A DNA stretch of 64,000 nt from Alphaproteobacteria bacterium (GCA_947473475.1 CANJBZ010000002.1:124001-188000); one strand, 5' to 3'. Positions 35,802 to 46,005 are shown, counted from the first letter of the stretch. Numbers and translations are program-made. The notes: generated from the letters alone by a model not told the origin.

Positions 35802-37348
35802 TATGGAGTCTCCGGCTTCCAGCGCAGCACGGGTTTGCGCGCGGCCTGTGTCTCATCGAGACGGCGGCGCGGTGTAAGAACCGGCGCAGCCCTGAATACT
35901 TCAACATTTCCGGCGCGCGCTTCGTCGGCCATTTTTCGCATGACGGCGATAAAACCATCGAGTGTCGCTTTCGACTCCGTTTCCGTCGGTTCGATCAGCA
36001 TGGCGCCGTGCACCACAAGCGGGAAATAGATCGTCATGGGGTGGTAACCCTCATCGATCAGCCGCTTGGCGAAATCGAGCGTGGTCACACCCGTGTTTTT
36101 CAGGAATTCATCGTCGAACAGCGCCTCGTGCATGCACGGGCCTTCAAACGGCGCGCTCATCACGTCCTTCAAAGACGCCAGCAGATAGTTGGCGGACAGC
36201 ACGGCGTCTTCCGCGACCTGCCGCAGGCCATCGGCCCCGTGGCTCAGCATGTAGGTTAGCGCGCGTACATACATGCCCATCTGGCCGTGGAAGGCGCACA
36301 TGCGCCCGAGCGGCTGCGCACCGGCTGCCTGCGCGCTCTCGATGTCTTCGATGAGGTGGAACCCGTTCGCGTCTTCCACGAACAATGGCAACGGCGCGAA
36401 GCAAGCAAGCCGTTCGGAGAACACGACCGGTCCCGCACCCGGACCGCCGCCGCCATGCGGTGTAGAAAACGTCTTGTGCAAATTGATGTGCATCGCATCG
36501 ATGCCGAGCGCGCCGGGTTTCACGCGGCCGACAATGGCGTTGAAATTGGCGCCATCGCAGTAAAAGTACGCGCCCGCCGCGTGGACTGCTTCGGCAATGG
36601 CGACGATGTCGCGCTCGAACAAGCCGCAGGTGTTGGGATTGGTCAGCATAACGCCCGCAACATCCGGCCCGAGCGCCGCATGCAGCGCCGCCAAATCGAC
36701 CCGGCCGTCTTCATTGGCGCGAATGGATTCCACCGTGAAACCGCACAGCGCCGCCGTCGCAGGGTTGGTGCCGTGCGCGGATTCCGGCGCCAGGATGCGG
36801 GTGCGCTTTTCCCCGCGCGCATCGAGCGCGGCCCGGATCGCCAATATCCCGCACAGCTCGCCATGCGCACCGGCCTTTGGGGTCATCGCCACGGCTGCCA
36901 TGCCGGTCAGCTCTTTCAGCCAGCGCGCCAGCTCGGCAATGAGCTGCAGCGCCCCCTGCACCGTCTTCTGCGGCTGCATCGGATGCAAATCCGCAAAACC
37001 GGCTAGCCGCGCCATTTTCTCGTTCAGGCGCGGGTTGTGCTTCATGGTGCAAGAGCCGAGCGGATAGAAATTCGCGTCGATGGACGCATTGCGCTGCGAC
37101 AGCCGCACGTAATGGCGCACTGTTTCCGGCTCGGACAAACCGCAAAGGCCGATGGGTTCTTCCCGCAGCAGCCCGCCAAGGCGGTCGCCGTGCAAATCCA
37201 CGTCGGGAAGATCTACCCCGGTTACATCGGTGCGGCCGATTTCAAATATCAGCGGTTCTTCATGATCAAGACCGCGGTGCCCCGAATAGGTGGCCGCCGT
37301 TGCCGTGACCGGCTCTCCCACGGTGGGGCGTCCCTGCGCGTTCATCAT
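35801..37348 (-). CDS. gcvPB: glycine dehydrogenase (decarboxylating) subunit 2
   Basis: A 515-residue beta part of the two-subunit P-protein, the PLP enzyme that decarboxylates glycine and passes the aminomethyl group to lipoylated GcvH. The PLP lysine is in [17 protein letters not shown] (near residue 290). Other marks are [11 protein letters not shown] near 47, [17 protein letters not shown] near 95 and [15 protein letters not shown] near 235. Length is normal for GcvPB. Its ATG overlaps the gcvPA stop by 4 bp, ensuring coupled synthesis of both halves. The operon terminator lies at its stop. Confidence 0.96.
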   Translation of the reverse strand: MMNAQGRPTVGEPVTATAATYSGHRGLDHEEPLIFEIGRTDVTGVDLPDVDLHGDRLGGLLREEPIGLCGLSEPETVRHYVRLSQRNASIDANFYPLGSCTMKHNPRLNEKMARLAGFADLHPMQPQKTVQGALQLIAELARWLKELTGMAAVAMTPKAGAHGELCGILAIRAALDARGEKRTRILAPESAHGTNPATAALCGFTVESIRANEDGRVDLAALHAALGPDVAGVMLTNPNTCGLFERDIVAIAEAVHAAGAYFYCDGANFNAIVGRVKPGALGIDAMHINLHKTFSTPHGGGGPGAGPVVFSERLACFAPLPLFVEDANGFHLIEDIESAQAAGAQPLGRMCAFHGQMGMYVRALTYMLSHGADGLRQVAEDAVLSANYLLASLKDVMSAPFEGPCMHEALFDDEFLKNTGVTTLDFAKRLIDEGYHPMTIYFPLVVHGAMLIEPTETESKATLDGFIAVMRKMADEARAGNVEVFRAAPVLTPRRRLDETQAARKPVLRWKPETP

Positions 37349-38685
37349 GCGAGCACCTGTTCCAACGCGCGCGCATAGGCGTCGATGTCTTCAGCCGTGT
37401 TTGTTTCCGTCGCCGCCACGATGAGATGGCGATCCAGCGCGGGCTCATTGGGATAAAGCCGTAACGCGCTCACGCCGGCGATGACTCCGCGATCGGCCAG
37501 CGCGTCGGCAACCGCAACGGCGGGCTTAGGCAGCTTCAACGTAAATTCGTTGAAGAAGGCGGGCGTCACCAGCTCGACGCCCTTGATGCGTGTGAGGCGT
37601 TCGGCCAATTCAATCGCGCGCGCATGATTGAGTTTGGCGAGCTGCCTCAGTCCCTTTTCTCCCAGCAGCGAGAGATGAATCGAGAAGACGAGCGCGCATA
37701 GGCCAGAATTCGTGCAGATGTTGCTCGTCGCCTTTTCGCGGCGGATGTGCTGCTCGCGCGCGGACAGCGTAAGCACAAAGCCACGCCGTCCCTCGACATC
37801 GACGGTCTGTCCGGCAAGCCGCCCCGGCATTTGCCGCAGATATTTTTCGCGCGCGGCAAACAAACCCACATAGGGACCGCCAAAATTGAGCCCGTTGCCG
37901 AACGACTGCCCCTCGCCCGCGACAATGTCGGCGCCCATCGCGCCAGGCGGTTGCACCAATCCGAGCGACACGGCTTCGGTTACCACCACAATCAGAAGCG
38001 CGCCCTTGGCATGCGCGGCGTCGGCGAGTGGACGTAAATCGCGCACCGTGCCGAACACATCCGGATTTTGCACAACGACAGAGGATGTCTTGTCATCAAT
38101 AAGCGAAGTGAAATCTTCAACCGCGCCGGGCAATACGGGGCCGGTCACGATTTCGCCGGCAAGGCCCGCCATCGTGCGCACCGTCTCCGCATAATGCGGG
38201 TGCAGGCTTCCGGATAGAACAGCGCGATCACGGCCGGTGATCCGGTGCGCCATCAGCACCGCTTCGGCCGTCGCGGTCGAGCCATCATACATGGAGGCGT
38301 TCGCCACCTCCATGCCGGTGATGAGCGCGACCTGCGTCTGGAATTCAAACAGGACTTGAAGCGTGCCTTGCGCAATTTCCGGCTGATACGGAGTGTACGA
38401 GGTCAAGAACTCCGACCGTTGAATAAGGTGATCGACAGACGCCGGCACATGGTGGCGGTAGGCGCCCGCGCCACAGAAGAAGGCGCTGCTGCCCGCGGCT
38501 ACGTTGCGCGAAGCCATGCGGGTGAGAATGCGTTCGACTTCCATTTCACCGGCATGCGGCGGTAAATCGAACTGCGCGCCTTGCACGGCCTTAGGAACGT
38601 CGCGGAACAGTTCATCGATGGAGCCAACGCCAATGGTCTTCAGCATGGCGCTGCGGTCGTCCGGCGTCAGGGGGAGATAGCGCAT
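37345..38685 (-). CDS. gcvPA: glycine dehydrogenase (decarboxylating) subunit 1
   Basis: A 446-residue alpha part of the split P-protein. It opens [27 protein letters not shown], then [19 protein letters not shown]-like text near 90-105 ([15 protein letters not shown]) and [16 protein letters not shown] near 123, all conserved in GcvPA. The split into two subunits is common in alphaproteobacteria and Gram-positives, while enterobacteria have one long GcvP. It lies between gcvH (34-bp gap) and gcvPB (4-bp overlap). Confidence 0.96.
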   Translation of the reverse strand: MRYLPLTPDDRSAMLKTIGVGSIDELFRDVPKAVQGAQFDLPPHAGEMEVERILTRMASRNVAAGSSAFFCGAGAYRHHVPASVDHLIQRSEFLTSYTPYQPEIAQGTLQVLFEFQTQVALITGMEVANASMYDGSTATAEAVLMAHRITGRDRAVLSGSLHPHYAETVRTMAGLAGEIVTGPVLPGAVEDFTSLIDDKTSSVVVQNPDVFGTVRDLRPLADAAHAKGALLIVVVTEAVSLGLVQPPGAMGADIVAGEGQSFGNGLNFGGPYVGLFAAREKYLRQMPGRLAGQTVDVEGRRGFVLTLSAREQHIRREKATSNICTNSGLCALVFSIHLSLLGEKGLRQLAKLNHARAIELAERLTRIKGVELVTPAFFNEFTLKLPKPAVAVADALADRGVIAGVSALRLYPNEPALDRHLIVAATETNTAEDIDAYARALEQVLA

Positions 38686-38719
38686 CAGACCCTCCTCTCG
38701 GGCTTTTCAGGCGCGAGCA

Positions 38720-39091
38720 TCATAGACCCTTCACATACTCAGTGTACTGATCTCTTGTCATAAGGTTCTGGAGAGCAGACCGGTCGCTTACCTTCAGCTT
38801 GAAGAACCAGGCTTCGCCTTCGGGGTCGACGTTCACCTTGGCGGGGTCGCTAGAGAGCGCCGCGTTGGATTCCGAGACCTCGCCGGATAGGGGCGCGTAA
38901 ATCTCGCTTGCGGCCTTAACGCTTTCCACCACCGCGGCTTCAGCGCCTTCTTTCAACGTCTTGCCAGCTTGCGGCAGTTCGACGAACACGAAATCACCGA
39001 GCTGATCGGCAGCATATTTTGTGATTCCAACGGTCGCGACGTCGCCGTCGAGATGCACCCATTCATGGCTTTTGCTGAAACGTTCTTCCAT
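38720..39091 (-). CDS. gcvH: glycine cleavage system H protein
   Basis: A 123-residue lipoyl carrier that shuttles the aminomethyl group between P- and T-proteins. The lipoylated lysine is in VVESVKAASEIYAPLSGEV, near residue 62. It begins MEERFSKSHEWVHLDGD and ends in the usual NLMTRDQYTEYVKGL. I start at 39091, one base past the gcvT stop; the open frame continues into gcvT but is not conserved there. Confidence 0.96.
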   Translation of the reverse strand: MEERFSKSHEWVHLDGDVATVGITKYAADQLGDFVFVELPQAGKTLKEGAEAAVVESVKAASEIYAPLSGEVSESNAALSSDPAKVNVDPEGEAWFFKLKVSDRSALQNLMTRDQYTEYVKGL

Positions 39092-39092
39092 C

Positions 39093-40223
39093 TCACTCCC
39101 CGCTTTTACGTTTGTATCGATGCGGCACAAAAGGCATCGGCGCGACCACTGCCTGCCGCGGCACGCCACGGACCGTGATGGCGACTTCCGTTCCATCGCC
39201 GGAAAACTCGGTCGCGATGTAGCCCATGGCAATCGGCTGCCCCAGGCTTGGGCTATACCCGCCGCTGGTCACGCGCCCGATGATGGCGCCGGCCGCATCG
39301 ACGATTTCGGCGCCTTCGCGCGCGGGCGCTTTGTCCGACAGTTTCAGGCCGACACGTTTGCGATTGGTGCCCGCGAACAGCTCCGCCATGATCTTTTCCG
39401 CCGCCGGAAAATCGCGCGCCAGCTTGCGGCGTTTCCCGATAACCCAGGCCAATCCCGCCGAAATCGGCGACGTGCCTTCATCGATGTCGTGCCCGTAGAG
39501 GCAAAGGCCTGCTTCCAGCCGCAGCGAGTCGCGCGCGCCCAGCCCAATCGGCATCACATCGGGTTCGGCCAGCAGCGCGCGGGCCACCCATTCGGCATCC
39601 GTCGCCGCGATTGAAATCTCAAAGCCGTCTTCGCCCGTATAACCGGAGCGGCTAACGATGGCCGGCGCACCGGCCACGGTGAACCGCCCTGCCCGCATGA
39701 AGCCTAAATCCGCAACGCCCGGCGCATGCTGGGACAGCACGCTCTCGGCCTTGGTGCCCTGCACCGCCAGCAAAGCGCGCCCAGGCTGCGGGGCAAGATC
39801 GGCGATGCCGCGCAAGCTCTCAGTGATATAGGCGAAATCGGCATCCTTCGTACCCGCATTGACGACCAGATAAAGCGCGCTCTCGCCCGGAAGGCGCGCC
39901 GTCATAAAATCGTCTTTGATGCCGCCGGTGTCGTTGAGCAGCAGCGCGTAACGCATCTGGCCGTCCTTCAAGCCAGCGATATCGGCCGGCGTCAAGCGCT
40001 CCAAAGCAGCATCCGCATCCGCACCTTCCAGAAACGCCTGCCCCATATGCGAGACATCGAAAAGGCCCGCGTGCTCACGGGTATGCAGATGTTCCCGAAT
40101 GATGCCGGCGGGATATTGGACGGGCATCTCATAGCCGGCGAACGGCACCATCTTCGCGCCGAGCGAAACATGCAGGTCGTAAAGCGGCGTTCGGTGCAAC
40201 AGAGGGGAAGCAGGCATACTCAT
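39093..40223 (-). CDS. gcvT: aminomethyltransferase, glycine cleavage system T protein
   Basis: A 376-residue tetrahydrofolate-dependent enzyme that releases ammonia and forms methylene-THF from the H-protein-bound aminomethyl group. Clear stretches are RTPLYDLHVSLGAKMVPFAGYEMPVQY at the N-terminus, HTREHAGLFDVSHMGQ near 48, RSGYTGEDGFEIS near 191 and GARDSLRLEAGLCLYGHDID near 229. First gene of the operon gcvT-H-PA-PB, and its 5' leader holds the glycine riboswitch. Confidence 0.96.
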   Translation of the reverse strand: MSMPASPLLHRTPLYDLHVSLGAKMVPFAGYEMPVQYPAGIIREHLHTREHAGLFDVSHMGQAFLEGADADAALERLTPADIAGLKDGQMRYALLLNDTGGIKDDFMTARLPGESALYLVVNAGTKDADFAYITESLRGIADLAPQPGRALLAVQGTKAESVLSQHAPGVADLGFMRAGRFTVAGAPAIVSRSGYTGEDGFEISIAATDAEWVARALLAEPDVMPIGLGARDSLRLEAGLCLYGHDIDEGTSPISAGLAWVIGKRRKLARDFPAAEKIMAELFAGTNRKRVGLKLSDKAPAREGAEIVDAAGAIIGRVTSGGYSPSLGQPIAMGYIATEFSGDGTEVAITVRGVPRQAVVAPMPFVPHRYKRKSGE

Positions 40224-40277
40224 GGCCGGTCCAATTCGTTGACGGGTTCGCGACTTCCGAAAGATGTTCGGAAACGC

Positions 40278-40470
40278 GCCCCGTCTGTCCTTGGACCTGA
40301 GAGATTGCCGAAAATTTTCGGCTTACCCCTTCGGTGAGGGCCACCATCCCTTCAGACGGCGCCCTTCTATCCAGACTGTCGATTCACCCACGGTCCTTTT
40401 GCCTGAGAGTTTCCGGGGCGGTTGCTTCTTCGGCGCCCCTCCAAAACTCCGGAGAGGTCTCTCCCGCAGG
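40278..40470 (-). promoter_or_regulatory. tandem glycine riboswitch upstream of gcvT
   Basis: Read leftward, two aptamers in series carry the glycine riboswitch hallmarks: GGGAGAGACC, then CGCCGAAGAAGCAA, then GGAAACTCTCAGGCAAAAGG-type text for aptamer I (about 40385-40470), and GGCGCCGTC, CACCGAAGGGGTAA, AATCTCTCAGGTCCAAGGAC for aptamer II (about 40278-40380). Such tandem elements usually activate gcv expression when glycine is high. The element ends about 55 bp before the gcvT ATG. Confidence 0.92.
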
Positions 40471-40488
40471 GGAGATTTGACGAAAGCG

Positions 40489-40516
40489 ATTGTAGGCAGG
40501 GCTGGAGGCAAGTCAA
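40489..40516 (-). promoter_or_regulatory. sigma-70-type promoter of the gcv operon
   Basis: Read leftward: TTGACT (40516-40511), 16-bp spacer, TACAAT (40494-40489). Transcription would start near 40482, just before aptamer I of the riboswitch, which is the spacing expected. Confidence 0.8.
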
Positions 40517-40642
40517 CAAGCGGGGGAGTAGTGAGCGACTCCGACAGAACCAACACTCACTATTCACTTATTATGAATGCATCCCGTTGGTCAGCATAAC
40601 TTGCTCCACAATCTTGCCTGAAAGACGTTGGTTCCACCTACA

Positions 40643-41535
40643 TTAAGATCGAACGTTTAGTTCTAGATAGCAAACATTTGTGATCACACCGGACTGGCTG
40701 ACCGAATAAACTAGGGTGGAGCTGTTGTCGTCGGCGGGCTTCGGAGGTCCATCGACGCGAGTTCTAGCAACGATATAGATGCGCTTCCGGAAGCGAAACG
40801 CGCGCTGAGCGGCGTCACCAATCGATCTGTAAAGGGGCATTCCCAAAAAAGCTTTGTCCGAAGACGGCGGCAATTCAATAATTCTATAGTCGGCAAGTCC
40901 CTGAATCCCGAGAGAGGCCCCCCCTTGGAGAAATCAATCCACTGCTCCAGACGGGGATCTCCGCGAAAGTCTTTACCTAAAAATTCGGCTTCGTTGGTTA
41001 GCGCGGCACTCGGCTTGAGGATCAGGAACTCCGTTGCAAACCCTGCAAAATTTCCATTCGCGCTACGGTCCAGTAAGATAACGGTGCGTGACGTCCCATC
41101 ATTGTAGATGTCTATCGGGGGTAATTTCTGGATCCAGGCTGTTTCCCCCGAAGACCCCCAGTCAGTTTTTTCGGAAATAAAGCTGATACCTTTGCTAAGT
41201 AATTCCTGTCCAAATTGGTCTTCAAGGTAGCCACTCGCATTGTCGCTGTCATTCAGATGTTGGTTGTAGAAATTGCCGAGGGAGGTACAAAGTTGGTCGT
41301 TCCTACTAAGCAGAACACGATATCCTGATGCAGTCGAAGTGGCTGACGCGCTGGTAGCAGGGCGGACGCCGACCGTCACCAAAGCTCCTAATCCACCGGC
41401 AACTAAGGCTGCGTACCAGGCGAAGGCGTTCGGCACCTCCTTTGTATCGACCTTAGGGTGCCGCTTACTGCGTGAGAAAATTGTCATAAGAGTTCTCACA
41501 GCTACACTCCTTTGCACGATCTGTTGCCAAGGCAT
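40643..41535 (-). pseudogene. unknown membrane-anchored protein gene with a +/-1 frameshift in a G7 run
   Basis: Two overlapping frames make one plausible protein of about 297 residues. The first (from 41535, or the Met at 41487) has a membrane helix near residues 38-57 (WYAALVAGGLGALVTVGV) then a soluble domain without recognised motifs. After QWIDFSKGG the reading switches at seven G (40918-40924): one extra G would continue into ASLGIQGLADYRIIELPPSS and the well-formed tail that stops at 40643. Without it the frame runs to 40711 with an unnatural Arg/Leu/Ser-rich tail. Either a sequencing error, a real lesion, or slippage. Less GC-rich than neighbours. Function unknown. Confidence 0.6.
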
Positions 41536-41613
41536 GCGCCACGGGTTCGAAGGAGCGGATTTCTAACTGCGGCCCCAGCCCACTGGGCCCCCTGACGCGC
41601 AATTGGCCTCTTC

Positions 41614-43377
41614 TCACATCCTCGCAGGAACCTCGATGCCGAGCAGACCCAGACAGCGTTCGATGGCGGCGAGCGTCGTTGCGCATAATCCGAGGCGCGC
41701 CGCGCGCAAAGCTTCGTCGCTTTCCGAGAGGATGTGGTGCTCGGTGTAGAAGCGGCTGAAATTCTGCGCCAGCGTGAACACGAAATCGCAAATGAGATTG
41801 GGCGCGCGCTTGGTTTCCGCGTTCAGCAAGGCTTCCGGCATGGCCAGAAGCTGCAAGGCCAATAGCCGCTCAGCCTCCGAACGAATAACCGGCACGGCTT
41901 GCGAATGCCCTTCGGTCTCCGCCTTACGCAGGATCGATTTGATGCGCACCGCTGCGTATTGCAGATATGGACCCGTCTTGCCTTCAAAACGCGTAAAGCG
42001 TTCCAGGTCGAACATATAGTTCGACACGCGGTTGTTCATCAGGTCCGCGAATTTGATCGCGCCGATGCCGACAGCCCTAGCAATGGCCGCCCGTTCCTCC
42101 GGCGGATAATCGGCCGCCAAGCCCGCTTCCGTGAGACGCTTTTCCGCTTCTTCGGTCGCCATTGCGATCAGATCGTACAGCTTCATCACGCCGCCGGCGC
42201 GGGTCTTGAACGGCTTGCCGTCTGTGCCGTTCACAGTCCCGTAGCCGATGTGCTCGAACGTTGCGCGTCCGGCAAAACCCGCTTTCCGCGCGGCCCGGAA
42301 GACCTGTTCGAAATGCAGATGCTGGCGCTGATCGACGACGTAGAGGATCAGATCGGGATCGTTCTCGCGCACGCGCTCCAGAATGGTGGCAACGTCCGTG
42401 GTCGCGTAATTCGCCGCGCCGTCGGATTTCATCAGGATAGCCGGCGGCATCTCGGTGGTATCGCCGGACTCGCCGACATGCACGACCAACGCGCCCTGAT
42501 CCATCACCGCAAGGCCCCTGTCCTTCAGCGATTGGATCATGTCCGGAATCAACGGATCGGCATCGGACTCGCCTTTCCACAAATCGAAACGAATGCCGAG
42601 GCTGCCGAATTCGCGCGACAGACCGACTTCCGAAACCTTGACAAAATGCCGCCAGAGCGCGCGATAGCCGGGACGCCCGGCTTGCAACTCGACCGTCGCC
42701 TCGCGGGCGGCTTCCAACCGCCCCGGATCGGCCTTACAGGCGGCGGCGGCTTCGGGATACAGCCGTTCCAGGTCGTCCATCGTAACCGGCGATTCCTCCG
42801 GGTACGGACTTCTATCGGCAGTGTCGAAATAAGGCAGTTCGGGACGGCGAATCGCCAGCTCCGAAATGAGCTGCCCCATCTGCAGGCCCCAATCGCCCAG
42901 ATGCACATCGCTGACGACGGCCCAGCCATTGGCCCGGAACAGGCGCTGTAAACAATCCCCGATAATCGCCGAGCGCAGGTGCCCCACATGCATCGGCTTG
43001 GCAATATTGGGGCCGCCGAAATCCAGGACCAGACGCTTGCCTGTCCCGCTCTCGGGAAGAGCCGAAGCCGGATCGAGCGCGACGCGCTGCAAGCGTTCCT
43101 GCAGAAGCGCGTCCTTAAGCTTCAGATTGATGAAGCCTGGCCCGGCAATCGCAATGTCCTCGAACAACGCAGTCTCGCGCAGACGCGCGGCAATCTTCTC
43201 CGCGATGGCGCGCGGATTGGTCTTAGACGCCTTGCCCGCGGCAAGCGCGCCGTTGCACTGGAATTGCGCCAGATCGGGGCGGTCGGACGCCTGCACCTGG
43301 CCGAATTGTCTGGGCAAACCTTCGGCGGCGAACGCGTCACCCGCGGTCGCGGACAGCTCTGCAAGCAACGAGATCAT
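41614..43377 (-). CDS. argS: arginyl-tRNA synthetase
   Basis: A 587-residue class I synthetase. It has the N-terminal Add-1 domain for tRNA D-loop binding, then the HIGH-type motif in FGGPNIAKPMHVGHLRSAIIGD (near residue 117-137). The KMSKS position is the degenerate form usual in ArgRS (FKTRAGGVMKLYDLI, near 380). The C-terminal anticodon-binding domain includes NRVSNYMFDLERFTRFEGKTGPYLQYA and ends in LLGIEVPARM. The ATG overlaps the lipoprotein gene stop by 4 bp. Confidence 0.96.
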   Translation of the reverse strand: MISLLAELSATAGDAFAAEGLPRQFGQVQASDRPDLAQFQCNGALAAGKASKTNPRAIAEKIAARLRETALFEDIAIAGPGFINLKLKDALLQERLQRVALDPASALPESGTGKRLVLDFGGPNIAKPMHVGHLRSAIIGDCLQRLFRANGWAVVSDVHLGDWGLQMGQLISELAIRRPELPYFDTADRSPYPEESPVTMDDLERLYPEAAAACKADPGRLEAAREATVELQAGRPGYRALWRHFVKVSEVGLSREFGSLGIRFDLWKGESDADPLIPDMIQSLKDRGLAVMDQGALVVHVGESGDTTEMPPAILMKSDGAANYATTDVATILERVRENDPDLILYVVDQRQHLHFEQVFRAARKAGFAGRATFEHIGYGTVNGTDGKPFKTRAGGVMKLYDLIAMATEEAEKRLTEAGLAADYPPEERAAIARAVGIGAIKFADLMNNRVSNYMFDLERFTRFEGKTGPYLQYAAVRIKSILRKAETEGHSQAVPVIRSEAERLLALQLLAMPEALLNAETKRAPNLICDFVFTLAQNFSRFYTEHHILSESDEALRAARLGLCATTLAAIERCLGLLGIEVPARM

Positions 43378-43973
43378 CGGTTGGCGGCGCGAGGCTGCGG
43401 CAGCGGGCGCGGCGCGCGGCTATAGGTCAATTCGTCGGGCGTCAGCTGGAAACCGGTCAGGATTTCGTAATCGTAGGGGCGCTTTTCCATCTCCAACGGC
43501 ACCGCAAAGCTGTTCACGCTTTGGGTATAGGTGTTGGCCATGCGCCCCTGCATTTCCGGCAGGCCGTGAAAGACGCTCTTACTGACGACGTTGTTGTCGG
43601 CATCCACGATAGCGACGAAGAAATCGAGCTGCGGGTCGGCAGCTTGCGCCGCGGGCCCACGGGACGCTTTTACGGCGAATTCGATATCCACCGTCAGCCG
43701 GTTCCTGTCGCGGTCGTAATAGCATTCGAGCATGGGCTGCGACATTTCCGCCGAAAACGCCACATTGGCGGGATCGCGCAAGGCGGCAGGCGCCCCAGGC
43801 CGCAGTTTGGTCACGGCGGCCGCATCGGCCAAGACAGCCGTAGCCGGACATGCCGGGCTGTTGTCCACAACCAAATCGGGCACGGGCTCGGAACTGGACG
43901 ATCCAAGCGTCTCGCAAGCCGCAAGAGGCAGCGCGAGCAGAAAAACAGTCAGGTGACGCAAGCGGAACATCAA
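43374..43973 (-). CDS. predicted lipoprotein of unknown function, coupled to argS
   Basis: A 199-residue protein with a lipoprotein signal: FLLALPLAAC, lipidated Cys at residue 20. The mature part begins with a Ser-rich linker, then two Cys at about 42 and 84 (SPACPATAVLADAAAVTKLRPG; MLECYYDRDRNRLTVDIEFAVKASRG) and beta-rich stretches ending EILTGFQLTPDELTYSR. It has no recognised family; location in the inner leaflet of the outer membrane or periplasmic face is inferred. Its stop overlaps the argS start as ATGA. Confidence 0.78.
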   Translation of the reverse strand: MMFRLRHLTVFLLALPLAACETLGSSSSEPVPDLVVDNSPACPATAVLADAAAVTKLRPGAPAALRDPANVAFSAEMSQPMLECYYDRDRNRLTVDIEFAVKASRGPAAQAADPQLDFFVAIVDADNNVVSKSVFHGLPEMQGRMANTYTQSVNSFAVPLEMEKRPYDYEILTGFQLTPDELTYSRAPRPLPQPRAANR

Positions 43974-44054
43974 GCAATCCGTTCAAAATGCCCTTTTACT
44001 TAGGGCGCGCCGGACTGTAACGAAGCGAGGCACGGAAGAAAAGCCGCCCCTATC

Positions 44055-45041
44055 ATGTCTGAATTGACAGCAGGAACCCACGCCCCGCCCGGCGCCAAGC
44101 CGCCGATGACGCTACTGCTGGCCGCGCCACGCGGCTTTTGCGCGGGCGTCGACCGGGCCATCCGCATCGTCGAGCTCGCGCTGGAGAAATTCGGCAAGCC
44201 CATCTATGTGCGGCACGAGATCGTTCATAACCGCTTCGTGGTCGAACGGCTTGAACAAATGGGGGCCATCTTCATTGAAGAACTGGACGAAGCCCCGGAA
44301 GGCGCGCGCGTGATCTTTTCCGCGCACGGCGTGCCAAAATCGGTCCCGGCCGAAGCCAAACGCCGCCAATTGTTCTACGTGGATGCGACGTGCCCGCTTG
44401 TGTCCAAGGTGCATGTCGAAGCAGAGCGGCATCATGCAGCAGGACGAACGATAGTTCTCATTGGCCATGAGGGGCACCCCGAAGTGATCGGAACGATGGG
44501 GCAGCTCTCGCCTGGCGCGGTGATTCTCGTCGAAACCGTCGCCGATGCCGAAAGCTTGGCGCCCGATGCGACAGGCGCGCCGCTTGCCTACATCACGCAG
44601 ACCACGCTGTCGGTCGATGATGCCGCGGAAATCGTCTCCGTTCTGAAACGCCGCTTTCCCGCGATTGCGGGGCCGCATAAGGAAGACATCTGCTACGCCA
44701 CGACCAACCGGCAGGAAGCTATCAAAGCCGTTGCGCCCCGCTCAGGCGTCGTCTTTGTGATCGGCTCGGCCAATTCCTCCAATTCAATGCGTCTGGTTGA
44801 GGTGGCGCGCCGTGCGGGTGCAGGGCGCGCCGAGCTGATCGAAAATGCGGGCGCCATTGACTGGGACACACTGGGAACGCCGAAGACGATTGCCGTTTCG
44901 GCAGGCGCCTCGGCGCCCGAAGTTCTGATCGAAGAAGTTATCAATGCTTTCCGCGGGCGTTTCGATTTGACGGTGGAAGAAGTCATCGTCACGCGCGAAG
45001 ACGTGGAATTCAAGCTTCCGCGCGCACTGGCGGGCGCCTGA
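44055..45041 (+). CDS. ispH: 4-hydroxy-3-methylbut-2-enyl diphosphate reductase
   Basis: A 328-residue iron-sulfur enzyme doing the last step of the MEP isoprenoid pathway, giving IPP and DMAPP. The three cluster cysteines are in [13 protein letters not shown] (near residue 33), [11 protein letters not shown] (near 117) and [12 protein letters not shown] (near 216). [13 protein letters not shown] and [16 protein letters not shown] are further conserved stretches. First of ispH-thrB-rnhA, separated from thrB by 2 bp. The same trio occurs in other alphaproteobacteria. Confidence 0.96.
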   Translation: MSELTAGTHAPPGAKPPMTLLLAAPRGFCAGVDRAIRIVELALEKFGKPIYVRHEIVHNRFVVERLEQMGAIFIEELDEAPEGARVIFSAHGVPKSVPAEAKRRQLFYVDATCPLVSKVHVEAERHHAAGRTIVLIGHEGHPEVIGTMGQLSPGAVILVETVADAESLAPDATGAPLAYITQTTLSVDDAAEIVSVLKRRFPAIAGPHKEDICYATTNRQEAIKAVAPRSGVVFVIGSANSSNSMRLVEVARRAGAGRAELIENAGAIDWDTLGTPKTIAVSAGASAPEVLIEEVINAFRGRFDLTVEEVIVTREDVEFKLPRALAGA

Positions 45042-45043
45042 CG

Positions 45044-46003
45044 ATGGCAGTCTACACAGACGTTTCGTTTGAAGAGCTGGAAACCTTTCTGGCGGGCTAC
45101 GATCTCGGCGAGCCGCATGTCTTCAAGGGCATCGCGGAAGGTGTTTCCAATTCGAACTATTATCTGCAGACAGACAAAAGCAGCTACATCCTCACGCTCT
45201 ACGAGATGCGGGTGGAGATCGAAGACCTCCCGTTCTATCTCGGGCTGATGGAGCATCTAGCGCGGGCGGGCATCCCCTGCCCCACGCCCCTCCATACGAA
45301 ATCGGGCGCCGTGACCGGCATGCTGAACGGCCGCGCGGCCGCGATTTTGACCTTTCTTGAAGGCGTTTCACTGCGTCGTCCGACGACGGATCACTGTCAC
45401 CGGGCGGGACTTGCTCTGGCGGATTTGCATCGCGCGGGAGCAAGCTTCAAAGGCGCGCGGAAAAATGCCCTCGGCCCCGAAGGCTGGCGTAAACTGGCGG
45501 ACGATTGCGCCAAAGACGCAGATTCGGTTTCCGAAGGCGTTCACGCGCTGGTGGAAGAGGAATTGGCGGCTCTGCAAGCCGCGTGGCCGCAAAACCTGCC
45601 GCAAGGCGTTATTCACGCCGACCTGTTTCCGGACAATGTGCTGTTCCTGAACGACCGCGTATCGGGGCTGATCGATTTCTATTTCGCCTGCAACGACTCG
45701 CTCGCATACGACCTTGCCGTGATGCTGAACGCATGGTGTTTCGAGACCGACGGCGCCTACAACATGACGAAGGGCCGTGCGCTGATCGCCGGCTACCAAA
45801 GCAAGCGCAGTCTTCTGCCAGAGGAAAAAGCGGCGCTGCCGCTGCTCTGCCGCGGCGCTGCTATTCGGTTCCTGCTGACGCGGCTCTATGATTGGATTCA
45901 TCACAATCCCGGCGCGCTCGTGCGGCCCAAGGATCCGCGCGAATATATTCGCAAGCTGCGGTTCCATCGCACTATGAAGACCGGCGAGGCCTACGGCCTG
46001 TGA
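45044..46003 (+). CDS. thrB: homoserine kinase, type II (aminoglycoside phosphotransferase fold)
   Basis: A 319-residue ATP-dependent kinase making O-phosphohomoserine, the substrate of the threonine synthase encoded at 53233. It is the APH-like form: [12 protein letters not shown] near residue 29 and the Brenner motif [17 protein letters not shown] near 188 followed by the DFG-like [10 protein letters not shown]. Substrate-binding text [14 protein letters not shown] is typical. Start ATG is 2 bp after the ispH stop. Its stop overlaps the region before the rnhA start. Confidence 0.94.
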   Translation: MAVYTDVSFEELETFLAGYDLGEPHVFKGIAEGVSNSNYYLQTDKSSYILTLYEMRVEIEDLPFYLGLMEHLARAGIPCPTPLHTKSGAVTGMLNGRAAAILTFLEGVSLRRPTTDHCHRAGLALADLHRAGASFKGARKNALGPEGWRKLADDCAKDADSVSEGVHALVEEELAALQAAWPQNLPQGVIHADLFPDNVLFLNDRVSGLIDFYFACNDSLAYDLAVMLNAWCFETDGAYNMTKGRALIAGYQSKRSLLPEEKAALPLLCRGAAIRFLLTRLYDWIHHNPGALVRPKDPREYIRKLRFHRTMKTGEAYGL

Positions 46004-46005
46004 GC

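Noticed and set aside
35700-36029. Plus-strand open frame running from small RNA 2 into gcvPB
   Set aside because: It crosses a strong terminator and becomes antisense to gcvPB; no ribosome site.
41540-41560. GGGTTCGAAGG resembling a tRNA T-arm
   Set aside because: No matching acceptor, D or anticodon arms upstream.
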